Below are positions 9,851 through 20,947 of a stretch of DNA of 64,000 nucleotides, piece by piece. The stretch is from Linum tenue (lineage: Eukaryota; Streptophyta; Magnoliopsida; Malpighiales; Linaceae). Under the pieces are notes generated by a model. The model worked only from the letters and a program-made list of their open reading frames with translations. It was not told the origin of the DNA and did no database searches. The stretch covers positions 46,148,066 to 46,212,065 of the forward strand of contig CAMGYJ010000006.1 in assembly GCA_946122785.1 (NCBI GenBank). Reading direction: 5' to 3'. Position 1 is the first letter of the stretch. Each line of letters opens with the position of its first letter. The translations under genes and the position numbers were made by a program.

Positions 9851-11612
9851 TTTTTTTTTTCCAAGGCAAGCCCAAAGGGCATAGGAAAAAAGACTCGACA
9901 CAATTACAGGATCGACCCCAAGTCGATGCGATAGTCCGTATGCAACCAGACTACCGATGAAAGAGCCTGAAAAGCCACTACTTGGGCAGCTCTAGAGAAG
10001 CTCCAGGGAGCAAAGACACGACACTGACAGGAAAAAAAAGAAAAAAAAACCCAACATTTCCAATATAGCCCGCCAGCGAGTGTAGATTACTTCGACGGAG
10101 TATGCACGATGACCAATATCGAGTTGCCACAAAATGCCAAAACAAAGAAAAGAAAATTACATAAGCAATTTTCGACAATGCATGCTTAATTACTCGAATT
10201 TTTGTAGAAATTAATAAATTCATACTATCACCTGATAGATCGATGAAACTTATTTTAGTTCCTTCAATTACTTCCATACCATATGAGCACCTGCAAAATG
10301 AATAAAAAAAGCACTACTATGGTGCTAAAAATATCTATGTTAAATGTTAAAACATGCTCTTGCAGTATAGTTGACACTACCGAATATCCATCACCAATTG
10401 TGCAATAGAACGCTCAACGTAAATCAAGTCAACAAATAAGGAAATTATAAAATATCATTTCAAAAGCCGTTACAAAAGGTGAAAACCGTTTAAATCCAAA
10501 GATTACATTGATCTCTTAAATTTGGGAGGAAATTTGCAATTTTAAACGAAATCAATGTCAATAAAATTGGGAAAGAAGTTAACTAAATAATAGACAACAC
10601 GGTGATCAAACCGGAAGCAAAAAGAGTATAACATGAATAAAGAAATTACAAATAATTAGCAAAGAAATTTATAAATTCCCATAAGTGAAATACCTGCATG
10701 TACCTTATTAGGAGTTGTCGTCGGATGCCCACATTTAATGGAATTAAGCATTAATTAACAAATTAATCATAGAAGGTAAAAGATTGACGAAAGCAAATAA
10801 GATTGTTCGACGGAAGGTCAATGTTGAGCTAATTTAAAGATAAGTAACCACAAATAATGGAATGGAATAAGACTGAATTTAATGCCTGCGGACAGAAACA
10901 TAATTGTGCAGTTAATATTGAATTCAAATGGGAAAAGACTATGATTTTGGGGCAGTTACCTCAATTAAAGGAATATTAGAAAATTCGCCGGTGAAATGAA
11001 ATCCGATCACCGGCAAACAAATCTGGCCGGGGACGGAGGTCAAACATGCGAAGCTTTCATGCCGAGGTGAATGTTGCCGGAACTAGTTTGGAGTCGCTCC
11101 GATTCCATAATTACTCTAGGAATCACGAAAATAGATCGTCCACTAGGAACAATATAGCCTTATGGCAAGAGTCCGAGTTCCACAGAGGGAACTATAATAT
11201 GTATTTAACCCGAAAGATAATAATCCAGATCATGTAAAATTATTTTGATCATCTCCCTAGCTATCCGGATAATGGACTGATATCAATCAGTGTAGGTGAT
11301 TGAGCGCAATTACATTAACAGCGAATTACCCATAGTCAGCGGTGGCGAATCCGGGGAGATTAGCGAGCTCCGCCAAAGCATCGTCTCCCGTAGAGCTATG
11401 AATTCTTCCGCCGCTAGGTTTACTGAAATCAGACGGATAGACATCGAAGAAAACCAGAATGACTTGTAGACTTCCCGATTTCCGGTGCCGGAGGATGTGA
11501 AGCAGCTCGTCGAGACAGCAGGTGGAATCGGCGTAGATCCTCGACAATACGACGACCGCAATTCGGGAACCGTCAATCGCACGCAGTAGCTCCGGCGTGA
11601 TGACGGATTCGC
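9851..11612 (-). mobile_element. Insertion with poly(T) head carrying a TIR-domain gene piece
   Basis: Interrupts the env-position ORF: coding similarity to the inner copy stops at 9850 (...RIHLG) and restarts near 11613. The left edge is an 11-nt T-run, which on the minus strand is a 3' poly(A). The right edge is where a TIR-domain frame begins abruptly, as expected of a 5'-truncated retroposed copy. The 1.7-kb body is AT-rich and otherwise unrecognised. It contains leader-like sequence (about 10980-11240) and no RT. No clear target duplication was found, so the mechanism is inferred. Confidence 0.5.
11325..11610 (-). pseudogene. TIR-domain (NLR-type) fragment
   Basis: The minus-strand frame reads GESVITPELLRAIDGSR, then IAVVVLSRIYADSTCCLDEL, ILVFFDVYPSDFSKPSG and ALAELANLPGF. 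These are successive blocks of a plant TIR domain: the E..LL.AI..SRI segment, the VVLS..YA.S.WCLDEL segment (Trp replaced by Cys), the FYDV.PSD.RK..G segment and the AL.E.ANL.G end. The N-terminal beta-strand with SFRG is missing at the junction, and the part between PSD and ALAE is shortened. The frame stops at 11326 or splices at GG|GTAATT. TIR domains of NLRs are NADases in immune signalling; this fragment lacks the start of the fold. Confidence 0.7.
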
Positions 11613-12170
11613 CCGATGTCTAGGGCGGAACAGAGTGGATACGATGCATATAGGGGCATCATCACGAGGATAGCCCGACACTTCCAGGTAGATCTGGCCC
11701 GCTGCAGCACCGTAGAAAGGATGGAGCCCTTCCTAGTGGAGACATTGTACAATCAGAAGCTGGTACTCCAGGGCGAGAGAGGAGTGGAGTACCTCGATGG
11801 ACTCCGACCCTCCGGAGTCATCCGAGCTGCAGTAGCACCAGCTCCAGTGGATCCAGACCCCGAGGTCCCACAGCAGCAGAGCAGCTGCCTGCTCGTGCAC
11901 CCGGCTGTCGCCGGCGTCCAGGGCTCCCGCGCCCTGCACAGCAGCCACCACCACCAAGAGCAGTCGATCCCATCGTCGAGAGGGTGGATTGCCTTGAGAC
12001 GGGCTTCTTTGGATTCTCATCCCGCCTCGAGAGATAGTTTGACATCCTCGAGCGCATTGCTCGACATCAGGGTATCCTACTCGATGAAGGAGAGGGTCCA
12101 TCCACCAGATAGAGGTAGCCGACGAGAGAGACATGTGGTAGAGCGGAGTCTATTCGCCCCACTTCTCTAA
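11613..12170 (+). pseudogene. Env-position ORF of outer element, C-terminal part
   Basis: Continues the frame broken at 9850: SRAEQSGYDAYRGIITRIARHFQVDL aligns in position with the post-LHLG region of the inner copy. Then comes a Pro/Gln-rich linker, a frame change near 11890, and a heptad-like helix (SSRLER.FDILERIARHQG, about 12020-12080). The inner element ends its ORF in the same way, with a Gln-rich coiled-coil-like tail. Stops and frameshifts make it non-functional. Confidence 0.5.
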
Positions 12171-12613
12171 TTGTAACCCTAAACTTGTTTTATTTTTGTT
12201 TTTGTTATTTGTCTGTCTGTGACATGAACTACTACTACTATGTATTGTGCTTGTAATAACCTCGCCTCGAGCGAGTCGTATTGTGCTTGTGTGTGTGTTT
12301 TTTTTTTTTTTGTCTCTCCTTGAAGCTTCAATTATCCTGCCCCAGTTCGATTCCTACATTCACTCACCAAGCCCAAGTGGTAACATCAATCTACTACTTT
12401 CTTACGCCTTTGAGGGCAATGCCGAGTTTAAGTGTGGGCGGGTAGTCTACTAGTGTGCTTGTGTGAGTGAGATGTTACTTGGAGCCTTTTGTATGCCCAA
12501 ATTTCAAAAATTTGAGGGCTCCAATCAACGTTTTCATATTCAAAGTGACCGGATGGTGGGAAATTCTTGTGTTTGTGGCATTAATCTTGAACTGTGCATG
12601 TGATTGAGTATAT
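12171..12613 (+). other. Outer element 3' non-coding region, left part
   Basis: No ORF of interest. Contains a PPT-like tract AAGTGTGGGCGGG (12430-12442) after a GCCGAGTTT context, matching 22774-22788 of the inner element, then ...TTGGAGCC...TTTGAGGGCTCCAA, also shared with the inner element (about 22822-22870). Confidence 0.6.
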
Positions 12614-12618
12614 CCTAT

Positions 12619-13964
12619 TGATAGACCGTTAATTACACATGTTTTTACCCCTATTCTTACACCGTTTGAGATGTGGTTTCTCGTTTTTTTAGGCCCATTT
12701 CACGCTAGGTTGTGCTTGTTTGTGATATTTCAGGTCCTAGTACGTGAATGGAGGCTTGGGAGCGAGTTTGGGGGCGATTGGACGAAGATCGGACGCGTGG
12801 CGAGGTGCTGAGGAAGCCACACAGGCATTCCTGGAACCCACACGGCCGTGCAAGTCATGCTCGTGGCCGTGTGGTTTGTGCCGAGAGAAAACACGGGCAG
12901 GGTGGAATTTCCACACGGCCGTGTGACCCTGGCCGTGTGGGAATCCTGAAGTTTAATTAATTGAGACGCAGCGTTTTGGAGGCCACACGGGCAACTGGGT
13001 GGGCCACACGGCCGTGTGGCCTGCCCGTGTGAGTCGGGAAATCTTGGGTTTTACCCAATTTCGAGCCACAAGTGAGAGGATCGGTTTCTGGAGCAAAAAC
13101 AGAGCCCTAGAGAGAGAAAGTGCGAAGAACTCATCCTAAGAGTGGTTTTGGAGCTGGGTTTCATCAAATCAAGCTTGGAGATCATCATAGGAGTGATAAT
13201 CATCATCCCACAGCAGATTCTTCCCATTGTTATGAGTATGACTGCTTTGTATCCTGTTTTCCCCTCTCTCTCTCTATGGAGTAGAACCTTTCTCTCACTT
13301 GGGTATGAAGAACCCTAGTTCCATGTGTTGGGGATTTGATTGTAATGACTTGAGATGATTATAACGTTTGGTTTTAATCGAATGATACATGATTCATTGA
13401 ATTGATTGAAGTCTGATCAGCTTTTCTAGATTTCTGCTGCAACCTGAGATAGATAGAATCTGATTAGGTTGTTAGAGCTACATCATTCGGTAGTAGGAGA
13501 TTGGCTATACGAGAGTTAGTCAGTTTACTGCTTTGTACTGGAATCCAATAGTGGAGTTCTGTGTTCATAGCCTCAGCTTTCTATCCCGGTGAAGACTAGT
13601 CGTCTGCCGGGTAGTTAGACTGAGAGGGCTTGGTCAGCTTAAGAGATTCCAAGCTACTGTCGGATCTTCCGCGGTTTAATTAACAGTAAATCAACCCAAG
13701 GTAATTACAATTGAAACCTAACCAAGGAGCTAGGGGGACTCATTCCCGAGTAACTCTTCCTTGACTTCAGAAACCGAACCATTTCCTGCTTTTTACTGCT
13801 TTTACTTTAAACAACAATCACTCGACTTAGTCGGCTAGATAATAGATAATCACGGAGTAGGCAGTAGATCTAGACCCCGGTTTGATAATAGAAATTGCCT
13901 ATTACTGCATTTCCGGGTTGCGATTACACTTGGTCGTAGTTTGGTGCTATGTTTTAGCATGTCA
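12619..13964 (+). repeat. Left LTR of inner element
   Basis: 1346 bp, TG...CA. It contains the palindromes CACACGGCCGTGTG at 12912-12925 and CCACACGGCCGTGTGG at 13004-13019, the latter inside a larger imperfect inverted repeat, CACACGGGCA...TGCCCGTGTG (about 12984-13031). No clear TATA box follows them in this LTR. Confidence 0.93.
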
Positions 13965-13970
13965 AGTTTT

Positions 13971-13988
13971 TGGCGCCGTTGCCGGTGA
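13971..13988 (+). promoter_or_regulatory. Primer binding site (tRNA-Asp), inner element
   Basis: TGGCGCCGTTGCCGGTGA, 6 nt after the LTR, is complementary to the 3' end of plant tRNA-Asp(GUC) except for one base. Confidence 0.9.
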
Positions 13989-14109
13989 GCCTCTAGGTTA
14001 TTGGGGAAACGTGAAAATTTGTTACTCTAGCTTTTTCTTTACTGCATGGTTTTCTCTTCCACCTGTGTGCCTTCACGGGTTGCCTTTGCTGGTTGTGTGC
14101 AGGTAGTGC

Positions 14110-15440
14110 ATGACCCGTAGCCAGTCTGGAGAACTACTACCATTAGACTAGGAGCTTGAACGAACTTGCAGGAACTTCAATCGGGCTCTAAAGGTGCGAT
14201 TGGCTGCGGAGGAGGCGCTAGCACTGCTACAGATCACTGACGAAGAGGAGATGGCTGACCCACAGGACCATGATGTGGTCATTCCTGAGGAGCAGACCAT
14301 GGGATCCTACTGGACCGCTAGAGCCGCGGACATGAGGTCACCCATTCAACACCCTCATGTGCCAGCAAACAACTTTGAGGTGAGCCCCTCGGTCATCACA
14401 ATGCTGAGCGGTTCAGTGGTGTTCCATGGCAAGGAGGGGGAGTGCCCCCGATCACATTTGAGGCGATTCCACGAGCTGATCGATGGAATCAAGATAAATG
14501 GGGTCCCAGCCGATGCCATCCAGCTGAGGTACTTCCCGTTTACTCTGGAGGGCCAGGCCAAGGAGTGGCTAGACACTCGACCTCCAGGCCCTATCACCAC
14601 GTTCGCCAACCTAGCGGACAAGTTCCTCACCGCTATCATCCTCCGTCAAAGACGGCGGACCTGCAGAAGCAAATCACCCACTTCACTCAAGACGAAGATG
14701 AGACCATCCGGGATGCTTGGGAGAGATACACCAGTCTTTTCCTCAAGTGCCCCAACCATGGTTTCACCGACGCCTTCAAGGTGGGCACCTTCTATCATGC
14801 TCTCTTCCCGGAGGACAAGCAGCTGATTGACTCGGTCTGTGGCGGGAATATGCTCACCAAAACACCGCCACAGCTGAATCAACTTTTTGAAGAGATGGCA
14901 GAGCAAGGCTATATTGGGGAACTTCCAGGAGATCGAGAAGAGCACCAGGGCGGGGTGTGCATGTTGTAGCCACCTAGTCATCTGATTTGGTGCAAGTGGT
15001 ATCGAAGCTGGTTTCAGCCATAGATCGCTCTGGATTGATTACAGGTACAGGACAACCGCAGGCGATGCACTGCCAGTGGTGCGAGAGCACCCATCACACT
15101 GTGGAAGATTGCAAGGTGATGAGGGAGTCGTCTACTCCCCAGGAGCAGGTGGACTTCATCAGCAATGCCAGGTGCTTCAACCCCTACAGCAACACTTACA
15201 ACGAGGGGTGGCGCCAGCATCCTAACTTCTCCTGGGGTGGGGCAAATCCCAGACCACCAGCCCCCCAGGGACCACCTGGCTTCCAGAGGCCTCCTTACCA
15301 GTCCAGACAAAGGCAATTTCAGCAGCCGCAGCAGCCTCTCTACCCGCCCAGAAAGGGGCCAGTTCCACCTCAGTCACAGGTGCGACCATTTCATCAGACA
15401 GGGGCAGCACCTGCAGCCCCCGGTACAGAGTGACCCGATG
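14110..15440 (+). pseudogene. gag of inner Athila-type element
   Basis: The ATG at 14110 gives MTRSQSGELLPLD followed by a TAG at 14149-14151. The frame then continues with AADMRSPIQHPHVPANNFEV, FHELIDGIKINGVP and YFPFTLEGQAKEWLDTRPPG (Retrotrans_gag). Single-base shifts occur near 14635, 14960 and 15400. After the first come KQITHFTQDEDETIRDAWERY and LFPEDKQLIDSVCGG; after the second the zinc knuckle CQWCESTHHTVEDC (CX2CX4HX4C, about 15067-15108) and a Pro/Gln-rich tail. Expected role: capsid and RNA packaging. The lesions preclude a full-length product from this copy. Confidence 0.85.
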
Positions 15441-16466
15441 GTGGAATTGAGAGATTTGGTGGGTTCTCTGGCCACCTCCAGTGCAAACAAGTTCAATAAC
15501 ATCGAGCAGTTCATGGAGAAAGCTTCACGTAAATTCTTGGAGCTAGAAGCTGGTCAGAGAAACACACAGGCTGTGCTGCGGGATATACAGACTCAGCTTG
15601 GGAGTGTTGCCCAGGCTGTAGCTCAGAGGACTCCTGGTACTCTACCTGGTCAGACCATCCCTAATCCGCAGGACCCAAATGAGCACTGCAAGGCCATCAC
15701 TACCAGGAGTGGCAAGATGACTGCAGATCCACCCGTGCGGGCACAAGAGAGAGAGACCCCTGCTTCAGCACTTCCAGCTAATCAGGAGGAAATGGAGAAG
15801 GAGGTTGAGGTGCCTGCTCCTAAACCGCAACCAGTGGTGAAGGAGTATGTACCTCAGCTTCCCTTTCCTACTCGGTTGCACAAGGACCGACTGGAGACTG
15901 AGTTTGCCAAATTCATGGCAATGCTGAAGCAGGTAAACATAAGCATGCCCTTCGTGGAGGCAATATCGAAAATGCCCAAGTATGCCAAGTTCATGAAGGA
16001 TCTCCTCACCAACAAGAGGAAGCTTGGGGAGCTGTCAACGGTGATGCTCAACGAGGAGTGTTCTGCCATCCTGCAGAACAAACTACCAGAGAAGCGAAAA
16101 GACCCAGGGAGTTTTACTATCCCTTGCATGATTGGTAGTTTGCATGTAGGGAAGTCCATGGAGGATTTAGGTGCTAGCATAAATGTCATGCCATATAAAC
16201 TGTTTAAAAAGCTAGGCCTAGGTGAACCCAGTGATACTAGGATGAGCATTCAACTTGCTGATAGATCCATTGTGCATCCTAGGGGTATAGCAGAGGACTT
16301 GATAGTCGCAGTAGGGCCATTTTTATATCCTGCTGATTTTGTGATTTTGGACATAAATGAGGATGTTGATGTGCCACTGATATTGGGTAGGCCTTTTCTC
16401 GCCACCACCAAGGCGCTCATTGATGTGAATGATGGAAAACTGATTTTGAGAGCTGGGGGTGAATAA
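15441..16466 (+). pseudogene. gag C-terminus and aspartic protease of inner element
   Basis: Open in one frame to a TAA at 16464-16466. A coiled-coil-like part (ANKFNNIEQFMEKASRKFLE...) is followed by PFPTRLHKDRLETEFAKFM, PFVEAISKMPKYAKFMKDLL and then the protease: EDLGASINVMPYKLFKKL (Asp kept, codon 16164-16166), DFVILDINEDVDVPLILGRP and FLATTKALIDVNDG. The DLGAS active-site form is usual for Athila-type proteases. The TAA stands between protease and RT in an otherwise continuous frame. Confidence 0.85.
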
Positions 16467-19400
16467 ATCACCTTCTCTGTTTCTGATAATATGAAACACC
16501 CCCAGCTCCATGATGATTTAGACTACTGTGATGTTGTTGCTGATTTTGAAACCGCACTCGCCATCACGAGTGCGGGTATTGATGATTTCCTTGAGCGTTG
16601 TCTTTTGCTAGGGGAACAGGCATCACAGGATGTGCAGCTGGAGAAGCAGCTTGCGGAGCTGGACGAGGCTGCGATCGAGGGGCGAGAGACACCATTCAAG
16701 CCGATCCCTATCTCGCCCCGGATCGCTACATCTTTGGCGGAGCCGCCAGAGTTGGAGCTTAAGCCCCTACCATCTCACCTGGAGTATGCATTTCTTCGGG
16801 AGGGGAATAAGCTCCCGGTCATTATCAGCTCGGATCTGACACCCGAGCAGAAGAGCAGCCTGGTGGCTCTGCTACAGAAGTATGCCCGGGCCATGGCTTG
16901 GAAGATCACCGAATCCTTATGCTCCCACAGAATTCTGATGGAGGATGAGGTTAAGCCAGTCAGGCAGCCACAGCGGAGATTGTCTCCTAACTTGGAGGCA
17001 GTGGTCCGGACAGAGATTGTGAAGCTCATGGATGCAGGGATCATCTTTGCTATATTTGATAACAAGTGGGTCAGTCCCACTCAGGTGGTCCCGAAGAAAG
17101 GCGGGATGACTGTGGTCCCGAATGAGAAGAAGGAGTTGATCCCGATGCGGACCGTGACCGGCTGGAGAGTCTGCATCGATTACCGGCGCCTGAACGACGC
17201 CACCAGGAAAGATCATTTTCCCCTACCTTTCATTGATCAGATGCTGGAGAGGTTGGCTGACCATGAGTTTTATTGCTTCCTGGATGGCATGTCTGGTTAC
17301 TTCTAGATTCCTATTTCACCGGAGGATCAGGCGAAGACCACATTCACTTGCCCCTTCGGTACCTTTGCTTACCGGAGGATTCCATTTGGGCTGTGTAATG
17401 CACCGGCGACCTTCCAGAGATGCATGCTGGCGATCTTCGACCGACTGGTTGGAGAGATCATGGAAGTCTTCAAGGATGATTTCTCGGTATATGGACACTC
17501 CTTCACTCACTGTCTCCATAACCTAGAACTCGTTCTGAAGAGGTGTGAGGAGACTAATCTGGCACTCAGCTGGGAGAAGTGCCATTTTATGGTTCGTGAG
17601 GGTATTTTGCTCGGGCACAAGATCTCCAAGCAAGGGATTGAGGTGGATCGCGCGAAGATTGAGACGATCAGTCAGCTACCTCCTCCTTTTTATGTGAAGG
17701 GGTTTCGCAGCTTTCTGGGTCATGCAGGCTTCTACCGGCGCTTCATCAAAGATTTCTCGAAGATTGCCCTACCTCTGACCAAGCTGCTAGAGAAGGATGC
17801 ACCATTTCAGTTCACTCCTGAGTGCACAACAGCATTCGAGACTTTGAAGGAGAAGCTCACCCACGCTCCCATCATGGTGACTCCTGATTTGTCTCTACCC
17901 TTTGAGCTGATGTGCGATGCGAGTGACTATGCACTCGGAGCTGTTCTGGGTCAGAGACGCGGGAAGCACTTCCAGCCCATCTACTACGCGTCGAAGACCT
18001 TGAACGATGCACAGGATAATTACACCACCACTGAGAAGGAGCTCCTCGCTGTGGTGTATGCATTTGACAAGTTCCGGCCATATCTGGTGCTCTCCCATGT
18101 GGTGGTCTACACAGATCACTCGGCGATTCGCTACTTGATGAGCAAGGCTGATGCAAAGCCTCGGCTCATCTGCTGGATCCTGCTTCTGCAGGAATTCGAC
18201 ATAGAGATCCGAGACAAGAAGGGAGCCGAGAATGTTGCTGCAGATTATCTTTCACGGTTGGAAGCCCCTCCGGTGGGCAACTTCGAGGAAGAGATCGATG
18301 ACTCCTTCCCGGATGAGCGATTGCTGGCGATGACACTGGTGGACAGCGTGGCCCCTTGGTATTCTGACTTTGCCAATTATCTGGTGGGCAAGCAGTTACC
18401 CAAGGGGATGGCTACTCATGCAAAGCGCAAGTTCTTCTCCGATCTGAAGCATTACTTCTAGGAGGATCCTTACATCTTCAGAATCGGAGCAGACGGCGTG
18501 ATCCGGCGCTGTGTCATGGAGCACGAGATGGGAGACATCCTGTCTCAATGCCACGAGGGACCTACTGGAGGTCACCATGGAGGAGACCGCACGGCGCAGA
18601 AGGTGCTACAGTCGAGCTTCTATTGGCCCTCGCTCTTCAAGGATGCAGACTCCTTCGCACGACAGTGCGATCGCTGCCAAAGGTCAGGTAACATTTCTTC
18701 CCGGGATGAGATGCCCCAACATATCTCTGTTATTTGTGAAATTTTTGATGTTTGGGGTATCGATTTCATGGGCCCATTCCCTCCATCTTTTGGCAATCTG
18801 TACATATTGGTTGTAGTGGACTACGTCTCGAGGTGGGCAGAAACTCAAGCCATGCCCACCAATGATGCAAGACGGGTCTGCTCTTTTCTGAAGCAGCTGT
18901 TCTCTCGGTTCGGGACACCTCGCGCCATTATTAGTGATAGAGGAACCCATTTTCAAGGGCAATTCACTAAACTCCTCTCTCGCTATGTCGTTAAGCATCA
19001 GGTGTCGGTGGCCTACCATCCCCAGTCAAATGGGCAGGCCGAGCTGACGAACCGGGAGCTAAAACGAATAATTGAAAAGACGGTGGATCAGTCCCGCAAG
19101 GATTGGTCCACCAAGCTCGATGATGCTCTTTGGGCGTATAGGACTGCCTATAAAAATCCGATTGGCACTTCTCCCTATAGGCTTGTCTATGGGAAGGCGT
19201 GCCATTTGCCGGTAGAGCTAGAGGACAAGGCCTTCTGGGCCATTAAGCTGCTAAACCTGGATTTTAGTGTTGTAGGTACAGAACGTAAGTTGCAGCTGCT
19301 GGAGTTGGAGGAGTGGCGTTACCACGCCTACGATAACACCCTGTTCTACAAGGAGCGCACCAAGCGTCTCCACGACGCTCGGTTGAGGGGCCCGAAAGAG

Positions 19401-19634
19401 TTTCAGGTAGGTGATCGTGTTCTGCTCTTCAATGCACGGCTGAAACTCTTCCCGGGTAAGCTCCATTCGAGGTGGTCGGGACCCTTCACGGTCAACCAAG
19501 TTTTCCCGCACGGTGCGGTGGAGATCGGCAATGCTCAAACCGAGCCATTCAAGGTGAATGGCCACCTCCTAAAGCTGTATTTGGGAGGTGCTGTCGAGCG
19601 CGCAGAGATGCTGATCAAGCTCGAGGACCCTTAG
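16467..19634 (+). pseudogene. pol (RT-RNase H-integrase) of inner element
   Basis: One frame interrupted by TAG at 17304-17306 and 18459-18461. [54 protein letters not shown] and the catalytic box [10 protein letters not shown] (Lys at the X of YXDD, where a hydrophobic residue is usual). RNase H (about 17890-18250): [40 protein letters not shown]. Integrase: H2C2 zinc finger ([12 protein letters not shown]...CDRCQR, about 18570-18680), then catalytic Asp in GIDFMGP, Asp in ISDRGTHF, Glu in [11 protein letters not shown], and a GPY/F-like [10 protein letters not shown] near the C-terminus. There is no chromodomain. The domain order and missing chromodomain fit Athila/Tat. It ends at the TAG 12 nt before the twin hairpin. 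Confidence 0.92.
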
Positions 19635-19646
19635 TTCCTCTACTGG

Positions 19647-19695
19647 CGTCCAGCTAAAAGACGGTAAAGAAGCGCTTGTGGGGAGGCAACCCCAC
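19647..19695 (+). promoter_or_regulatory. Conserved twin-hairpin element downstream of the pol stop
   Basis: Begins 12 nt after the TAG at 19632-19634. Hairpin 1: CGTC (19647-19650) / GACG (19660-19663), loop CAGCTAAAA. Hairpin 2: GTGGGG (19678-19683) / CCCCAC (19690-19695), loop AGGCAA, perfectly paired. Compared with 8022-8070, the third pair of stem 2 is G-C here and T-A there, a compensatory change, and the loop is identical. Confidence 0.65.
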
Positions 19696-19807
19696 CAAGG
19701 TTTGCATTTTCTTACCTTTTTCATTTTGATTTTTGTGTTTTTTGAGTCTTAATGTGTTGTTCCAGAGTCGAATGTCGTTTTTGAGTGAAAACAGGTTGAA
19801 TTTGGGG

Positions 19808-20135
19808 CTCCAGCAGTTCACACGGCCATGCCTGAAACTCACACGGCCGTGTGGTTTTGAGCCTATGGCCGTGTGAGCTCTCGGCAAATTCCACACGGCC
19901 AAATGTGCAATTCGCACGGCCGTGTGGCCGACACGAGCAACTCTGATGCTCACACGGCCGTGTGGTTTTTACCCCTTGGTCGTGTGAGCTCTCAGCATTT
20001 TTCACACGGCCGTGTGGATTTCCTCGGCCTGGCCGTGTCGGCCAACACGGGCACGCCCTGCACCTCACACGACCGTGTGAGCCTGCCCGTGTGGCTGAGC
20101 CACGGGCTATAAATTCGGCCGACACGGCCGAGTGG
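19808..20135 (+). promoter_or_regulatory. Internal CACACGGCCGTGTG array with TATA box
   Basis: Perfect CACACGGCCGTGTG copies at 19840-19853, 19951-19964 and 20003-20016, plus many one-sided or imperfect copies, about one every 30-40 bp. The TATA-like CTATAAATT at 20107-20115 follows. The same word occurs in both LTRs. The array lies between the pol stop and the env-position transcript leader, as in the outer element. Confidence 0.6.
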
Positions 20136-20448
20136 TCAGAAAATTCAAAATCACTCGCCGGAATCCTCTCCCCCTCGCCGGAAAACCGCGACTTTTCACC
20201 CTCCTTGGCAATTTTCGACCATTTTTGGTCGGTTTTTCACAAATCCAACACCGCACCCAACCTTCCCTCCCCATTATCGGCCTATCCCTCATTTTTTAGG
20301 TGATTTGGATCGATTTTGAGTCGCCGGAGGCGATTTCCGCCGAGACTCCGGCGAGGCTCCGACGAGCACTTCCGGGCACTTTTTTGGCTTTTCGTCGCTT
20401 CCATCGCCTTCCCCTCAACATCCTCTACACCTCTACTTGAGTCTCCAG

Positions 20449-20943
20449 GTTTGATTTTGCCCTTAACTATGTTAATTATGGAGAATTGGGTGTTAGGGTG
20501 CATGTTTAGAGAACCTCTTTGAATCTTGTGAATTTTGTGCAATTGATTAAGGGGAATGTTTGGATTATGTCTGAATTGTGTTGGGCAATGCCCCCCTTGC
20601 TTGTTTGAGCCCTTGTGTGCAAGAATTTTGTCAATTTCATGCTCAACTTAATAGTGCACACATGGTGTTCGATGAAATGCCTGTTTTTCATGCCATGTTG
20701 TGGGCACCGGTTGGGGCCCTTAATGATGTGCTTTGAGGGTGTATTTGCTATGGATGTGAACCTTAAGTTGCCTAATTTATCGTGAATGTGCACCCCCACT
20801 CTGATTATGCTTGATTTATCAAGTTTTTGACCCCCGAACTATGGATGAAACCATGGTTAGGCTGTTTTCTGTTCTTAAGTGTGGGGGTGTGATTAACCTT
20901 TTCTTGGGCTCTTTTGGTTCCACTTTGGGTTGTTCTTTTGCAG
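20449..20943 (+). other. Predicted intron before the env-position ORF, inner element
   Basis: Donor GAGTCTCCAG|GTTTG at 20448/20449 and acceptor TTGCAG ending at 20943, four bases before the ATG at 20948. The donor context is identical over ten bases to the outer element. The intron contains a PPT-like AAGTGTGGGGGT at 20877-20888. Confidence 0.6.
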
Positions 20944-20947
20944 GACA

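Noticed and set aside
9851..11612. Insertion as a Helitron (CTAG near 11616-11620)
   Set aside because: No TC start next to an A at the left edge and no good hairpin before CTAG. The T-run fits a poly(A)-tailed insert better.
12838..13031. CACACGGCCGTGTG repeats as a CRISPR-like array
   Set aside because: Spacing is irregular, the words are self-palindromic and vary, and they lie in LTRs of a plant retrotransposon. No cas genes are present.
14646..14981. 111-aa and similar minus ORFs across the inner gag-pol
   Set aside because: Antisense shadows of the gag and pol frames; no motif of their own.
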